NCBI GenBank assembly: GCA_030039895.1
Contig: JASHUR010000287.1
Span: 1-14,748 of the forward strand
Length of the DNA: 14,748 nt
DNA from: Acidobacteriaceae bacterium
GTDB taxonomy: Bacteria > Acidobacteriota > Terriglobia > Terriglobales > Acidobacteriaceae
Direction of reading: 5' to 3'
Shown: positions 5,341-14,748 of the stretch, in pieces
How positions within the stretch are numbered: position 1 is the first letter of the stretch
Layout: the number at the start of each line of letters is the position of its first letter
Notes under the pieces: model-generated
Seen by the model: only the letters and a program-made list of their open reading frames with translations
Database searches by the model: none
What the model was told of the DNA's origin: nothing
Program-made: the position numbers and the translations under genes

Positions 5341-6528
5341 ATGTTCGCCAGCATCGTCGTATCTGTAACTACCATAGTTACATTTTGCTCTCTCTTCTAC
5401 TTCATGGCTGCGCTGTGGAGCGCGCGCGGCTTCTTGCGCCGCCGCATGCCCGCGCCTGCGGACTTCGCCCCCGGCGTCAGTATTCTTAAGCCCCTCAAAG
5501 GCTTCGATCCCGGCATGTACGAGGCCTTCGCCAGCCACTGCCGCCAGCAATATGCCGGCGAATACGAACTGCTCTTCGGCGTCTCCTCGCTCGACGATCC
5601 CGCCGTCGCCGCTGTCTATCGCCTCCAGGCTGAGTTCCCCGACGAGCCCGGCCGTCGCTCCATCCGCCTCATCGTCTGCCCGGAAAAGCTCGGCCTGAAC
5701 GGCAAGATCAGCAACACCATCCAAATGGCCGCGCAGGCCCGCTTCGACTACCTCATCCTCAACGACAGTGACATCCACGCCTCGCCACGCTACCTCGCTC
5801 GCGTCCTTGCGCCCTTCGCCGCGCTCGAGCCTTCGCGCTCCGGCGTCAACAAGCCGGTCGGCCTCGTCACCGCGCCCTATCGTGGCATCGCCCACGGCAC
5901 CATCGGCTCCAAAATGGAAGCGCTCGGCATCTCCACCGACTTCTTCCCCGGCGTTCTTACTGCCCTCATGCTTGACCGCGAGATCCGCTTCGGCCTCGGC
6001 TCCACTCTCGCCGTCAGCCGCGCCGCGCTTGACGCCTCGGGGGGCTTTCAGGCTCTGGTGGATTCTCTCGCCGACGACTACCAGCTCGGCCTCAACGTCT
6101 CCAATGCCGGATACGCCGTCGTCCTCAGCCGCGAGATCGTGGACACCTCCGTGCCTGCTTACTCGCTCACCGGTTTCTTCTCGCACCAGCTCCGCTGGGC
6201 GCGCGCCGTGCGCGACTCCCGCAAGCTCGGCTACCTCGGCCTCATTTTCACTTATGGAGTTCCGTTGGCCGTCTTCAACTGCATCGCTTCGGCCTTCACC
6301 CTTCCCAGCCTTGCGCTGCTCAGCCTCACCCTCGCTGCGCGTCTCACCGTCGCGCTCACCATCGGTGTCGGAGTCCTACGCGACCGTCAGGTTATCCGCG
6401 ACCTGTGGCTGCTGCCTCTGCGCGACTTCTGCGCCCTCTGGGTCTGGGTATGGAGCTTCGCCGCCAACACCGTCACCTGGCGCGGCGAAGAGTTCCTGCT
6501 TAAGGACGGCAAGTTAACGATGCCATAA
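5341..6528 (+). CDS. hpnI: Membrane glycosyltransferase of the HpnI/ceramide glucosyltransferase type (GT2/GT21)
   Basis: 395 residues. An N-terminal membrane segment (about 3-25) is followed by a GT-A domain opening with GVSILKPLKG (45-54). Then come SSLDD (82-86), LNGKISN (119-125), the metal-binding DSD (142-144), LADDYQLG with the acceptor-side acid (243-250), and QLRWAR (283-288), the (Q/R)xxRW signature. Two or three membrane segments lie at 300-375 and the protein ends with WRGEEFLLKDG. In hopanoid producers HpnI adds N-acetylglucosamine to bacteriohopanetetrol; close relatives glucosylate ceramide. The motif spacing fits HpnI well, but I see no hpn gene beside it, so the acceptor could be another lipid. 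It sits 7 bases after the aminotransferase, so it is likely read on the same transcript. Its end is 3 bases from the convergent GT39 gene. Confidence 0.82.
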   Translation: MFASIVVSVTTIVTFCSLFYFMAALWSARGFLRRRMPAPADFAPGVSILKPLKGFDPGMYEAFASHCRQQYAGEYELLFGVSSLDDPAVAAVYRLQAEFPDEPGRRSIRLIVCPEKLGLNGKISNTIQMAAQARFDYLILNDSDIHASPRYLARVLAPFAALEPSRSGVNKPVGLVTAPYRGIAHGTIGSKMEALGISTDFFPGVLTALMLDREIRFGLGSTLAVSRAALDASGGFQALVDSLADDYQLGLNVSNAGYAVVLSREIVDTSVPAYSLTGFFSHQLRWARAVRDSRKLGYLGLIFTYGVPLAVFNCIASAFTLPSLALLSLTLAARLTVALTIGVGVLRDRQVIRDLWLLPLRDFCALWVWVWSFAANTVTWRGEEFLLKDGKLTMP

Positions 6529-6531
6529 GAG

Positions 6532-8268
6532 CTAGAAGCTTGCTCCGCCGCTGTTCGGCTCGTTGCTCAGGATCTCGCGTCCGCCATCCCGCCCTATCAG
6601 ATACACAGGCGTAGGGAGTTTCGGCGCTTTCTCCGGAGTGGTCCACAGAAACACCCGTCCGTCGCCGCTCCACTGCGTCGCCAGCGTCGCCGGAGTCTCC
6701 ACCAGCGCAGCATTATCCGACGAGAATCGCCCCAGGTCGTTCGCCGGCGCGTTGACGAGAATCACCTGCCGCTCAAGGTAGAAGGCCAGCGCCGAAGCGT
6801 CAGTGTAATGCCCGTCCACGACAATCAGATCACCCGGATTGATCTCCGGATTGATCGCCTCGGCCAGCACAGCCGACGAAACCACAGGCGAGAAGGTGTT
6901 CAGCGCGATGTGCGCGGCGATCAGCACGCAGGCCATCATCCCCGCTAGGAAGCAGTTGGCCATGCGTGTGTGTCCCTTCAGCCGGAAGTAGAGGTTCATG
7001 ACCACTCCCACCAGCAGCGACGCCGCCATAATGTACAGCGGAATGCGAAACGCCCCCATGGAGGCAAACGTGAGGTCCCCTATGTGCCCCAGGAACAGGT
7101 GGTGCTTCCCTGGATGCAGGTGCAGCAGCGTGGCAATATCCACTCCTGATGAGGCATAGGGCGCCCGCACGGCGAAGAACAGCGCCACACCGGCTCCGGT
7201 AACACCCAGAGCCAGGAAGACCCATGCGAAGGCCCGCCCCGTGCGCGAAGGCGCGGCCTCATCTGCCGCCAGCCATCCTGCGCCCAGCAGCGCGAGCGCG
7301 GGCAGCGCCGGCAGCACAGAGAATTCCCGCCGGTGCGTGAAGGCCACCATCAGCGCCACTACAATTAACCACAACACCAGCAGCAGCCGAACCTGGTGCG
7401 AAGGGTCCATATGCTTGCTGTGTGGAGCAACAGGTGCCGGCAGCCGCACCAGCGCCGCCACTGAGAAGAAGCACCAGGGCATGATCCACAGCAACAGAAA
7501 CGCCCACACCACCAGCACCGGTGCGCTGAGTGGTCCCGGTGCGGTCAGCAGATGCGTATTGATCGCATTGGCTCGATGTTGCGCGATATGCCAGGGAACC
7601 GCGATCAGCAGGAATACCAGCACGATGATCGCCGGATGCCAGCGCAGCAGGTGAGACAGGCTGCGCGTGATGGCCAGAAACGATACCACAATCACAACCG
7701 GAACGATCACCCCGGACAGCCCCTGCGTCAGTACTCCAAGTGCGCAGGCCACCGAAAAGCCGACGGCCGTCCCTAGCGAAGCATGCTCACGATGCAGCGA
7801 CCGCCAGAAGTAGTAGATCGCCAGCGTGAGCCACAGCGTCACCAGCACCTGCGGATACAGCAGGTGTGCAAACAGAAAGATTCCTGCAGATGTTAGCAGC
7901 GTGAGCGCCGCATAGAAGCCGGCGACAGGAGTCAGGAACAGTCGCGCTCCCAGCGCCAGCGTGGTAACGAAAAGCGCCAGCGCAAACAGGGCCAGCGGCA
8001 GGCGCGCCGCCCAGTCCGCCACTCCGAACAGCTTGAAGCTGACCGCGGTCGTCCACGTCAACAATGGTGAAACGGCCAGATACCGCACCCCATTCACGTG
8101 CGGGGTGATCCAGTCGCCGTGCAGAGCCATCTCGCGGGCGGCCTCAGCCTGGATCGAGTCCGTGCCGTCCAGCAGCGGCGGCTTAAATAGGGAAAAGGAC
8201 GCATACAACAGCACCCACAAACCCAGCAGCGGAAACCAGAAGCGCTTTGCGGTGCGAAGACTGTTCAT
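6532..8268 (-). CDS. GT39/ArnT-like polytopic membrane glycosyltransferase
   Basis: 578 residues with roughly a dozen hydrophobic helices in the first 430, then a mainly soluble C-terminal domain of about 120. The N-terminal loop TDSIQAEAAREMALHGDWITPHVNG, then SPLLTW and WAARLP, follows the pattern of PMT/ArnT enzymes (usually DE...AREM...GDW...P.L.G, KPPL.YW, ARLPS). The usual first-loop Asp-Glu pair is altered here to DGTDSIQ, so Asp34 or Asp37 would have to supply the acid. Family members transfer a sugar from a polyprenyl-phosphate donor to lipid A, protein or other acceptors on the outer face of the inner membrane. The acceptor is unknown. The start is ATG 8268, with GAGGGG eight bases upstream. 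It is a single gene that converges with the HpnI-like gene. Confidence 0.85.
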   Translation of the reverse strand: MNSLRTAKRFWFPLLGLWVLLYASFSLFKPPLLDGTDSIQAEAAREMALHGDWITPHVNGVRYLAVSPLLTWTTAVSFKLFGVADWAARLPLALFALALFVTTLALGARLFLTPVAGFYAALTLLTSAGIFLFAHLLYPQVLVTLWLTLAIYYFWRSLHREHASLGTAVGFSVACALGVLTQGLSGVIVPVVIVVSFLAITRSLSHLLRWHPAIIVLVFLLIAVPWHIAQHRANAINTHLLTAPGPLSAPVLVVWAFLLLWIMPWCFFSVAALVRLPAPVAPHSKHMDPSHQVRLLLVLWLIVVALMVAFTHRREFSVLPALPALALLGAGWLAADEAAPSRTGRAFAWVFLALGVTGAGVALFFAVRAPYASSGVDIATLLHLHPGKHHLFLGHIGDLTFASMGAFRIPLYIMAASLLVGVVMNLYFRLKGHTRMANCFLAGMMACVLIAAHIALNTFSPVVSSAVLAEAINPEINPGDLIVVDGHYTDASALAFYLERQVILVNAPANDLGRFSSDNAALVETPATLATQWSGDGRVFLWTTPEKAPKLPTPVYLIGRDGGREILSNEPNSGGASF

Positions 8269-8289
8269 GGGTGCGGCCCCTCAGGGGAT

Positions 8290-8317
8290 TTTATAGTGCC
8301 CGGCATGACATCGGCAG
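8290..8317 (-). promoter_or_regulatory. Weak candidate promoter for the GT39 gene
   Basis: On the minus strand TATAAA (8290-8295) is a good -10 box. CTGCCG (8312-8317), 16 bases upstream, matches the -35 consensus at only three positions. It faces away from the Rieske gene, so 8269-8382 is a divergent promoter region. Confidence 0.28.
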
Positions 8318-8360
8318 CCAGACCGTGACCCCGAATACAACTGTTCACCATCCGTCCTTC

Positions 8361-8366
8361 TATACT
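8361..8366 (+). promoter_or_regulatory. Candidate -10 box of the Rieske gene
   Basis: TATACT matches the sigma-70 -10 consensus at five of six bases, 16 bases before the ATG. The transcript leader would be only about ten bases. No convincing -35 box is visible at the usual spacing. Confidence 0.3.
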
Positions 8367-8382
8367 GAAGCGGCAAGCATTT

Positions 8383-9468
8383 ATGTCCACGACTCTCCAG
8401 GCTCCTGCCACAGCGCTGCTCTATAACGACTGGTATCCTGCAATGCGCAGCGAAGGCCTGCGCGGGAAAAAGCTCCAGACCGCGCTGCTCATGGGCATTC
8501 CGCTGGTCCTGGGCCGCAAGGAAGACGGCAAGCTCTTCGCCATGCGCGACAGTTGCCCGCACCGCGGCATCCCGCTCTCCTGCGGGTGGTTCGACGGGCG
8601 CGAGGTCACCTGCAAGTATCACGGATGGGCCTTTGAGCCGGCCAGCGGACAATGTGCGCGCATCCCTTCGCTTACTTCTCGCGACACGCTGGATCCGACC
8701 AAGGTCTTCGCCTCCGCCTTTCCCTGCGAAGAGCGTGACGGCTACGCCTGGGTCTATGTACCTGAGCCCGGACTGGGCCGCGCCCGCGCCGGAGAACAGC
8801 CACCGGTTCCCGAAGTTCCGAAGTTCGGCCCGAAGTTCCGCAGCGCTTACCTTACCGCCGACCTGCCCTGCAACGTAGACCATGGCATCATCGGCCTCAT
8901 GGACCCGGCGCACGGGCCGTTTGTACATCAGGCTTGGTGGTGGCGTAAGCAGGCTTCCATCCATGAAAAGGAGAAGCATTTCGAGCCGATCCCGGAAGGC
9001 TTCCGCATGTCGGCGCACGCACCCAGCGGCAACAGCGCACCGTACAAACTGCTCGGCGTGTACGGCGAGCCGATTACGACTACCATCGACTTTGTTCTGC
9101 CCAACCGCCGGTACGAGACGATCCGCTGCGGCAACAAGTGGTTTGCCTCACTCACCACGGTCACGCCTACACAGCCCAACGCCTGCCGCATCGACGTCTA
9201 CGCTGCCTGGAACGTCTTCTATGCTGTTCCTTTCGTGACCGCCATCGCCAAGTTTTTCGGCAAGCGCTTTGTGCGCCAGGACCAGGTCACCATGATTCAG
9301 CAGGCCGAGGGGCTCAAGTACAACCCCTCGCTCATGCTCATCGACGATGCCGATCGTCCGGCAAAATGGTACTTTGCGCTCAAGCAGGCGAGGCTGGACG
9401 CTGCGAGTACCGGCGAGCCCGCCCGGCATCCTATGAGCGGCCCCGTAACTCTGCGCTGGCGCAGCTGA
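8383..9468 (+). CDS. Rieske non-heme iron oxygenase, pheophorbide-oxygenase-like alpha subunit
   Basis: 361 residues. The Rieske [2Fe-2S] domain has CPHRG (Cys58, His60) and CKYHGW (Cys77, His80). The catalytic iron site shows NVDHGIIGLMDPAHGPFVH (164-182), with His177 and His182 as ligands; Asp300 in FVRQD is a plausible third ligand, since the related Lls1/PaO enzymes carry an acid there. The single alpha subunit, with no beta subunit beside it and with this C-terminal pattern, points to the PaO/Lls1-like and steroid-type Rieske group more than to classic dioxygenases. Such enzymes hydroxylate, demethylate or desaturate using an external ferredoxin and reductase, neither of which is encoded here. 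The substrate is unknown. The start is ATG 8383, with only a weak ribosome site. It ends 18 bases from the convergent DUF3536 gene. Confidence 0.9.
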   Translation: MSTTLQAPATALLYNDWYPAMRSEGLRGKKLQTALLMGIPLVLGRKEDGKLFAMRDSCPHRGIPLSCGWFDGREVTCKYHGWAFEPASGQCARIPSLTSRDTLDPTKVFASAFPCEERDGYAWVYVPEPGLGRARAGEQPPVPEVPKFGPKFRSAYLTADLPCNVDHGIIGLMDPAHGPFVHQAWWWRKQASIHEKEKHFEPIPEGFRMSAHAPSGNSAPYKLLGVYGEPITTTIDFVLPNRRYETIRCGNKWFASLTTVTPTQPNACRIDVYAAWNVFYAVPFVTAIAKFFGKRFVRQDQVTMIQQAEGLKYNPSLMLIDDADRPAKWYFALKQARLDAASTGEPARHPMSGPVTLRWRS

Positions 9469-9486
9469 GGACCGCGTGTTCAGTCC

Positions 9487-12036
9487 CTACTCGTCCATCA
9501 CCAGGTCTTGCACAGAAATCCGTAGCAGTTCACCGAGGTCATGGAATGCCTTGAACCAGGCTTCCGGATCAGGAACCGCCGGCTGAGGTTTGTGCTTCCA
9601 AACGTCGTACCAGATGTTCTGCGCCTGCCACAGATTCAAATCGAAGGGCAGTTCATTCAAGGTCCGCGCCACCAGCAGCGCGTTTTCAATCGTCACCACT
9701 TGTTCCGTTTGGTCGGTCACCTCACTCTGCAGATCAAGCATTGCCCGCTTCATCTTCTGATCGGCGATGTATCCCAGCCTTGAGTTATTCAGCGGAACCT
9801 GATCGGACTGCGCGAACTCCAGGTATGCGCGCATCTGCAGCGCATCGATTGGCTCGTTCTCCAGCGCGCGGCGCAGTCCGGCATCGATGGCGAATGAAGC
9901 GGCCAGTGTCAGAGCCTCGGGACGAGGCAGCCCCGCCTGACTGAGGAAGTGCAGTAGTGACGCCTGGTTCTCATAGATCGACGCGAGCGTCGCCTCGACC
10001 TCAGAAAGCGTGGACTTCAGGATCAGATCAACGATCCTGCGCTGCTCATCACGGAACAGCGACCGTATGGAGTAAGCCGGGCCGGGGAAATACTGATCGA
10101 AAGCGCGAATGACCGCAGGAAAATCCGCCCTGACCACGGCGGCCTTCGCTTCTTTCACAAACGCCTCATGCGCAGCGACGACTTCCTGCGGCGGATCATC
10201 GCCGTACGGCTTCACAGCGGCCGTAATGTTCTGGTCTCCGAAGTGGAGCACGGCAAAAGCAATCGTCTCGCGCTCCTCCGTCAGGTTCGACCGGATGGAC
10301 GCCCTGCCGATCAGCAGCCTTGCGCGGCCTGATGTGACGACGCGATGTTGCAGCCGCCGGATGGTGTAACAGAACAGTTTCGTACGTGTCCCGTAGGTGC
10401 TGAAGACTGAACTGATGGCATAGTGCGCCGCGACCTGCTCCAGGTTGACGCGCAGCCCCTCCACCAGCCGATGATAGATTTGCGCACCATCGCCCTGCGA
10501 AACGACATTGCTCCTGGCATGCCCCAACATCGCGGTGAAATCCTGCCCGATCTGCCTCACCTCGTCGCCGAACAACTTTGAGGCAAGGTGCAGCACGCGC
10601 CCGGCGTAGGCGATGACCTGCACGGTCTCAATGCCGGAGATATCGTCAAAGAACCAGCCGCAACTGGTGTACATAAGCATTGCGTTGCGTTCCAGCTCCA
10701 TGAGCTGCAGCGCCATGATTCGCTCAGCGGGCAAAAGCTCGTGCATGGCGTGTTCCACCAGAAAGGCATTCGTCTGGTCGCGGTCCAGAATCACCTTGAT
10801 GTAGGCATCGCGAGCCGCGTCAAGATTGTGAAACAGCTCCGATGCGCGTTTTTGAACCAGCTGTGCCAGCCCATCGCGCAAGTTGTCGAGTGCAACGCGC
10901 AACGGACCACGCCATTCCTGGTTCCAGCCGGGATGGCCTCCGCTGCAGCCGCAGTTCGCGCGCCATCGCTCAATGCCGTGCGCACAGCTCCAGGAAGTGT
11001 CATTCACGATCTCCGCCTCGAACTGCGGCGGGAACAACTCGAGGAGCTGACCGTAGTTGGTGAGCTGCGCTTCCTTTTCACCTTCAATGCGCTTCAGCGC
11101 CCAGGCCAGAGCCATCTCGCCCAGCGGATGATGATGACCATAAGTTTCTCCGTCTGTTGCAACGTGCACTAACTGCGGTCGGTTCTCGTCATGGAAACCA
11201 CCCATAAGTCTCTCGACGAGATTGTTGCCGTCGTTCAGCAGGCCTTCAAAGGCAATCGCGCGCGACCGCGGCCCGTCATAAAAGAAGACCGCAATGGACC
11301 GGTCGTCCTTCAGCCGCACCAGATAAGGCCGGGTGGTATCGACGCTCGCATTCGAAGTCTCAGTCCAGGCGTTCTTCTCCGGCCATCCGCTCTCTTTATG
11401 TCCGTCACCGTCAAAGCTCATCTGCGGATGCGCTGCCTCACCCATTGGCCGTATCCGGGCGCATTGATGCGGGGCAAGCACGACAAACCGAATGCCTTCC
11501 GCTGCCAGCAGCTCAAGAGTCTCTTCATCGACCGCAGTTTCCGACAGCCACATACCCTCTGGTTTGCGCGCAAAACGGCTCTCAAAGTCGGCGATGCCCC
11601 AGCGAATCTGCGTGATGCGGTCGCGCCGGTTCGCCAGCGGCATGATCACATGGTTGTAGACCTGGGCCATGGCCGATCCATGCCCACCAAAGCGCTTCTG
11701 GCTGTTGGCATCGGCATCGAGAATCATGCGGTACACGCGGCCTGCATTGAGCTCAAGCCAGGACAGTAGCGTGGGGCCGAAGTTAAAGCTGATCCGGCCG
11801 TAGTTGTTCAGGATGCGGATGATCCGGTTTTTTGCGTTGACGATGCGAGCGGCCCCGTTCGGCGCGTAGCACTCGGCCGTAACGCGCTCATTCCAGTCGT
11901 GATATGGAGCGGCGGAGTCCTGCGTCTCCACCGTCTCCAGCCATGGATTCTCGCGAGGGGGCTGATAAAAATGGCCGTGGATACAGATATAGCGTTCGGA
12001 GGGTTGGACTTGATTCTCCATCCCTCCATTATCCAT
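9487..12036 (-). CDS. GH57-like glycoside hydrolase with DUF3536 C-terminal domain
   Basis: 849 residues. The N-terminal GH57-type barrel shows the family motifs in order: HGHFYQP (20-26), FNFGPTLL (84-91), GMWLSETAVD (161-170) with Glu166 at the nucleophile position, and ATDGETYGHHH (293-303) with Asp295 at the acid/base position. GH57 enzymes cleave or rearrange alpha-1,4 glucans such as glycogen and starch. The remaining 450-odd residues correspond to the DUF3536 domain, whose role is unknown. No signal peptide is visible, so it is probably cytoplasmic. The start may be ATG 12036 or ATG 12021 five codons later; neither has an ideal ribosome site, and GGAGGG abuts the second. It lies 28 bases after the AIM24 gene on the same strand, so the two are probably co-transcribed. 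Confidence 0.9.
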   Translation of the reverse strand: MDNGGMENQVQPSERYICIHGHFYQPPRENPWLETVETQDSAAPYHDWNERVTAECYAPNGAARIVNAKNRIIRILNNYGRISFNFGPTLLSWLELNAGRVYRMILDADANSQKRFGGHGSAMAQVYNHVIMPLANRRDRITQIRWGIADFESRFARKPEGMWLSETAVDEETLELLAAEGIRFVVLAPHQCARIRPMGEAAHPQMSFDGDGHKESGWPEKNAWTETSNASVDTTRPYLVRLKDDRSIAVFFYDGPRSRAIAFEGLLNDGNNLVERLMGGFHDENRPQLVHVATDGETYGHHHPLGEMALAWALKRIEGEKEAQLTNYGQLLELFPPQFEAEIVNDTSWSCAHGIERWRANCGCSGGHPGWNQEWRGPLRVALDNLRDGLAQLVQKRASELFHNLDAARDAYIKVILDRDQTNAFLVEHAMHELLPAERIMALQLMELERNAMLMYTSCGWFFDDISGIETVQVIAYAGRVLHLASKLFGDEVRQIGQDFTAMLGHARSNVVSQGDGAQIYHRLVEGLRVNLEQVAAHYAISSVFSTYGTRTKLFCYTIRRLQHRVVTSGRARLLIGRASIRSNLTEERETIAFAVLHFGDQNITAAVKPYGDDPPQEVVAAHEAFVKEAKAAVVRADFPAVIRAFDQYFPGPAYSIRSLFRDEQRRIVDLILKSTLSEVEATLASIYENQASLLHFLSQAGLPRPEALTLAASFAIDAGLRRALENEPIDALQMRAYLEFAQSDQVPLNNSRLGYIADQKMKRAMLDLQSEVTDQTEQVVTIENALLVARTLNELPFDLNLWQAQNIWYDVWKHKPQPAVPDPEAWFKAFHDLGELLRISVQDLVMDE

Positions 12037-12064
12037 GCTCGTCCGCCTGAGGCGCCGAGTTGGT

Positions 12065-12820
12065 TTACCTCATCCCGTCCAGCAGCGAGCCAACAATGCC
12101 GCCAACTACCCCGGCCTCGGCAGTTTGCTTGGTCTGCGCCGGGATGTACTCGGCAATCTGGCGCGCCAGCCGCGAGATGGGCAACGTCTGCAGCCACACG
12201 CGGCCCGGCCCGGTAAGGGCGGCCAGGAAAATACCGTCTCCACCGAAGAACATGTTACGGATACCGGGCACGGTTTGGATCTGGAATGACACGCTGGACT
12301 GGAAAGCTCCAACGTGGCCGGGATGGACACGCAGAGTCTCGCCCGGAGCCAGGTCCTTGACCACCACCTCGCCGGATAGCTCCAGCCAGGCGAGGCCTTG
12401 CCCGCCAAGGCGCTGGAGTACGAAGCCGTCGCCGCCGAAGAAGCCCGCGCCCAGCGACTGTTGGAAGCCTACTCCCAGGGTGATCTGCGAAGTGCCGCAC
12501 AGGAATCCGTGGCGGTGGATGAAGTAGTCCTGCCCGTTGCCGACCTCAACCGGGACGATGTGGCCGGGGACACGGGTGGCAAAGGCCAACTCGCCCGGTC
12601 CGCCCATCGCGCGGTACTCAGTCATGAACAGGCTGCCGCCGCCAACCACTCGCTTAATGGCTCCGAAGATGCCGCCTCCGCCTGCGAACTGGGTGTGCGT
12701 CGTCATCTGGATGGATGCGCCCATCCACGAGAGTTCACCAGCTTCGGAAATGACGCATTCGTTGTGATCGAGGATGAACTCAAGAACCGGCATCGTAGTG
12801 CCGACGATTCGGTTTTGCAT
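12065..12820 (-). CDS. AIM24 family protein (TIGR00266-like)
   Basis: 251 residues from ATG 12820, chosen because AGGAGA lies five bases upstream; an in-frame start further out at 12874 lacks one. The protein has the glycine-rich beta-strand repeats typical of the family: GGGGIFGAIKRVVGGGSLFMTEY in the first third, GFFGGDGFVLQRLGGQG in the middle and MFFGGDGIFLAALTGPGRVWLQTLP near the end. Bacterial members form trimeric beta-helical bundles of unknown role; the yeast namesake affects mitochondrial inner-membrane organisation. There is no membrane segment apart from a mildly hydrophobic C-terminus (AGVVGGIVGSLL). It is the first gene of a likely two-gene transcript with the DUF3536/GH57 gene. 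Confidence 0.93.
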   Translation of the reverse strand: MQNRIVGTTMPVLEFILDHNECVISEAGELSWMGASIQMTTHTQFAGGGGIFGAIKRVVGGGSLFMTEYRAMGGPGELAFATRVPGHIVPVEVGNGQDYFIHRHGFLCGTSQITLGVGFQQSLGAGFFGGDGFVLQRLGGQGLAWLELSGEVVVKDLAPGETLRVHPGHVGAFQSSVSFQIQTVPGIRNMFFGGDGIFLAALTGPGRVWLQTLPISRLARQIAEYIPAQTKQTAEAGVVGGIVGSLLDGMR

Positions 12821-12899
12821 GAAAGTCTCCTGCCAGAAGTGTACGCGGAATGAAGAGCGACCGTTCCCGCACAAGAGCTCCTTAGATTCCGACGCAGCA

Positions 12900-12927
12900 A
12901 AAAGGCCATCCCGAAGGATGGCCTTTT
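12900..12927 (-). terminator. Rho-independent terminator of the radical SAM gene
   Basis: A perfect 12-bp stem AAAAGGCCATCC / GGATGGCCTTTT with a 4-base loop (CGAA on the plus strand), followed on the minus strand by a T run (TTTTTGC). It begins about 24 bases after the TAG at 12951, which marks it as the end of that gene. It insulates AIM24, whose own promoter must lie in 12821-12899. Confidence 0.88.
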
Positions 12928-12950
12928 GTTTTGATTTCTTGCTTAGACGG

Positions 12951-14748
<1,798 letters not shown>

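Noticed and set aside
5101..6186. Minus-strand open frame (361 codons) across the aminotransferase and HpnI-like genes
   Set aside because: It spans the junction of two real plus-strand genes and has a biased Gly/Glu/Arg composition without domains.
12821..12874. N-terminal extension of AIM24 to 12874
   Set aside because: No ribosome site at that start and no family resemblance in the added 18 residues; ATG 12820 has AGGAGA at five bases.

Overview
The window looks like chromosomal DNA of an acidobacterium, probably subdivision 1 (Acidobacteriaceae/Terriglobia). The basis is gene content and style: GC-rich genes, a GH57/DUF3536 protein, an AIM24 protein, an HpnI-type glycosyltransferase, a CADD-family folate protein and a tetraether-synthase-like radical SAM enzyme. 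I also recognise a repeat of the kind common in these genomes. The taxon is inferred and not proven by any marker gene.

Layout. At the left edge is the 5' part of a NYN-domain (LabA/DUF88-like) nuclease on the minus strand. A hairpin separates it from a CADD-family gene (716-1414, minus) that keeps every residue tied to self-sacrificing para-aminobenzoate synthesis in Chlamydia. After a REP-like element comes a plus-strand pair of lower GC: a membrane-anchored zinc-ribbon protein and an HhH-GPD-like protein. The second overlaps thymidine kinase (minus) tail to tail. From 3600 to 4148 lies a lower-GC stretch with an orphan hairpin and a possible small gene built around an imperfect repeat. A class I/II aminotransferase and an HpnI-like GT2/GT21 glycosyltransferase follow on the plus strand. 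They meet a minus-strand GT39/ArnT-like membrane glycosyltransferase head-on. A Rieske oxygenase (plus) diverges from the GT39 gene. It converges on a minus-strand pair: AIM24 upstream and a DUF3536/GH57 glucan enzyme downstream. A strong terminator then closes a minus-strand radical SAM gene that runs off the right edge.

Themes. Several genes concern the cell envelope: HpnI-like, GT39-like, possibly the Rieske enzyme, and the radical SAM protein. The last resembles archaeal tetraether synthase (Tes) and bacterial membrane-spanning lipid synthase, which fits the iso-diabolic acid lipids known from Acidobacteria. CADD (folate) and Tdk (thymidylate salvage) touch related pathways but are not in one operon. 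The first 700 bases and 1560-2939 have visibly lower GC than the flanks: the 60 bases from 2461 hold 26 G/C, and the 60 from 4561 hold 45. They carry nuclease-like and membrane zinc-ribbon genes, so they look like acquired accessory DNA interrupted by the GC-rich CADD gene.

I saw no rRNA, tRNA, CRISPR array or transposase.
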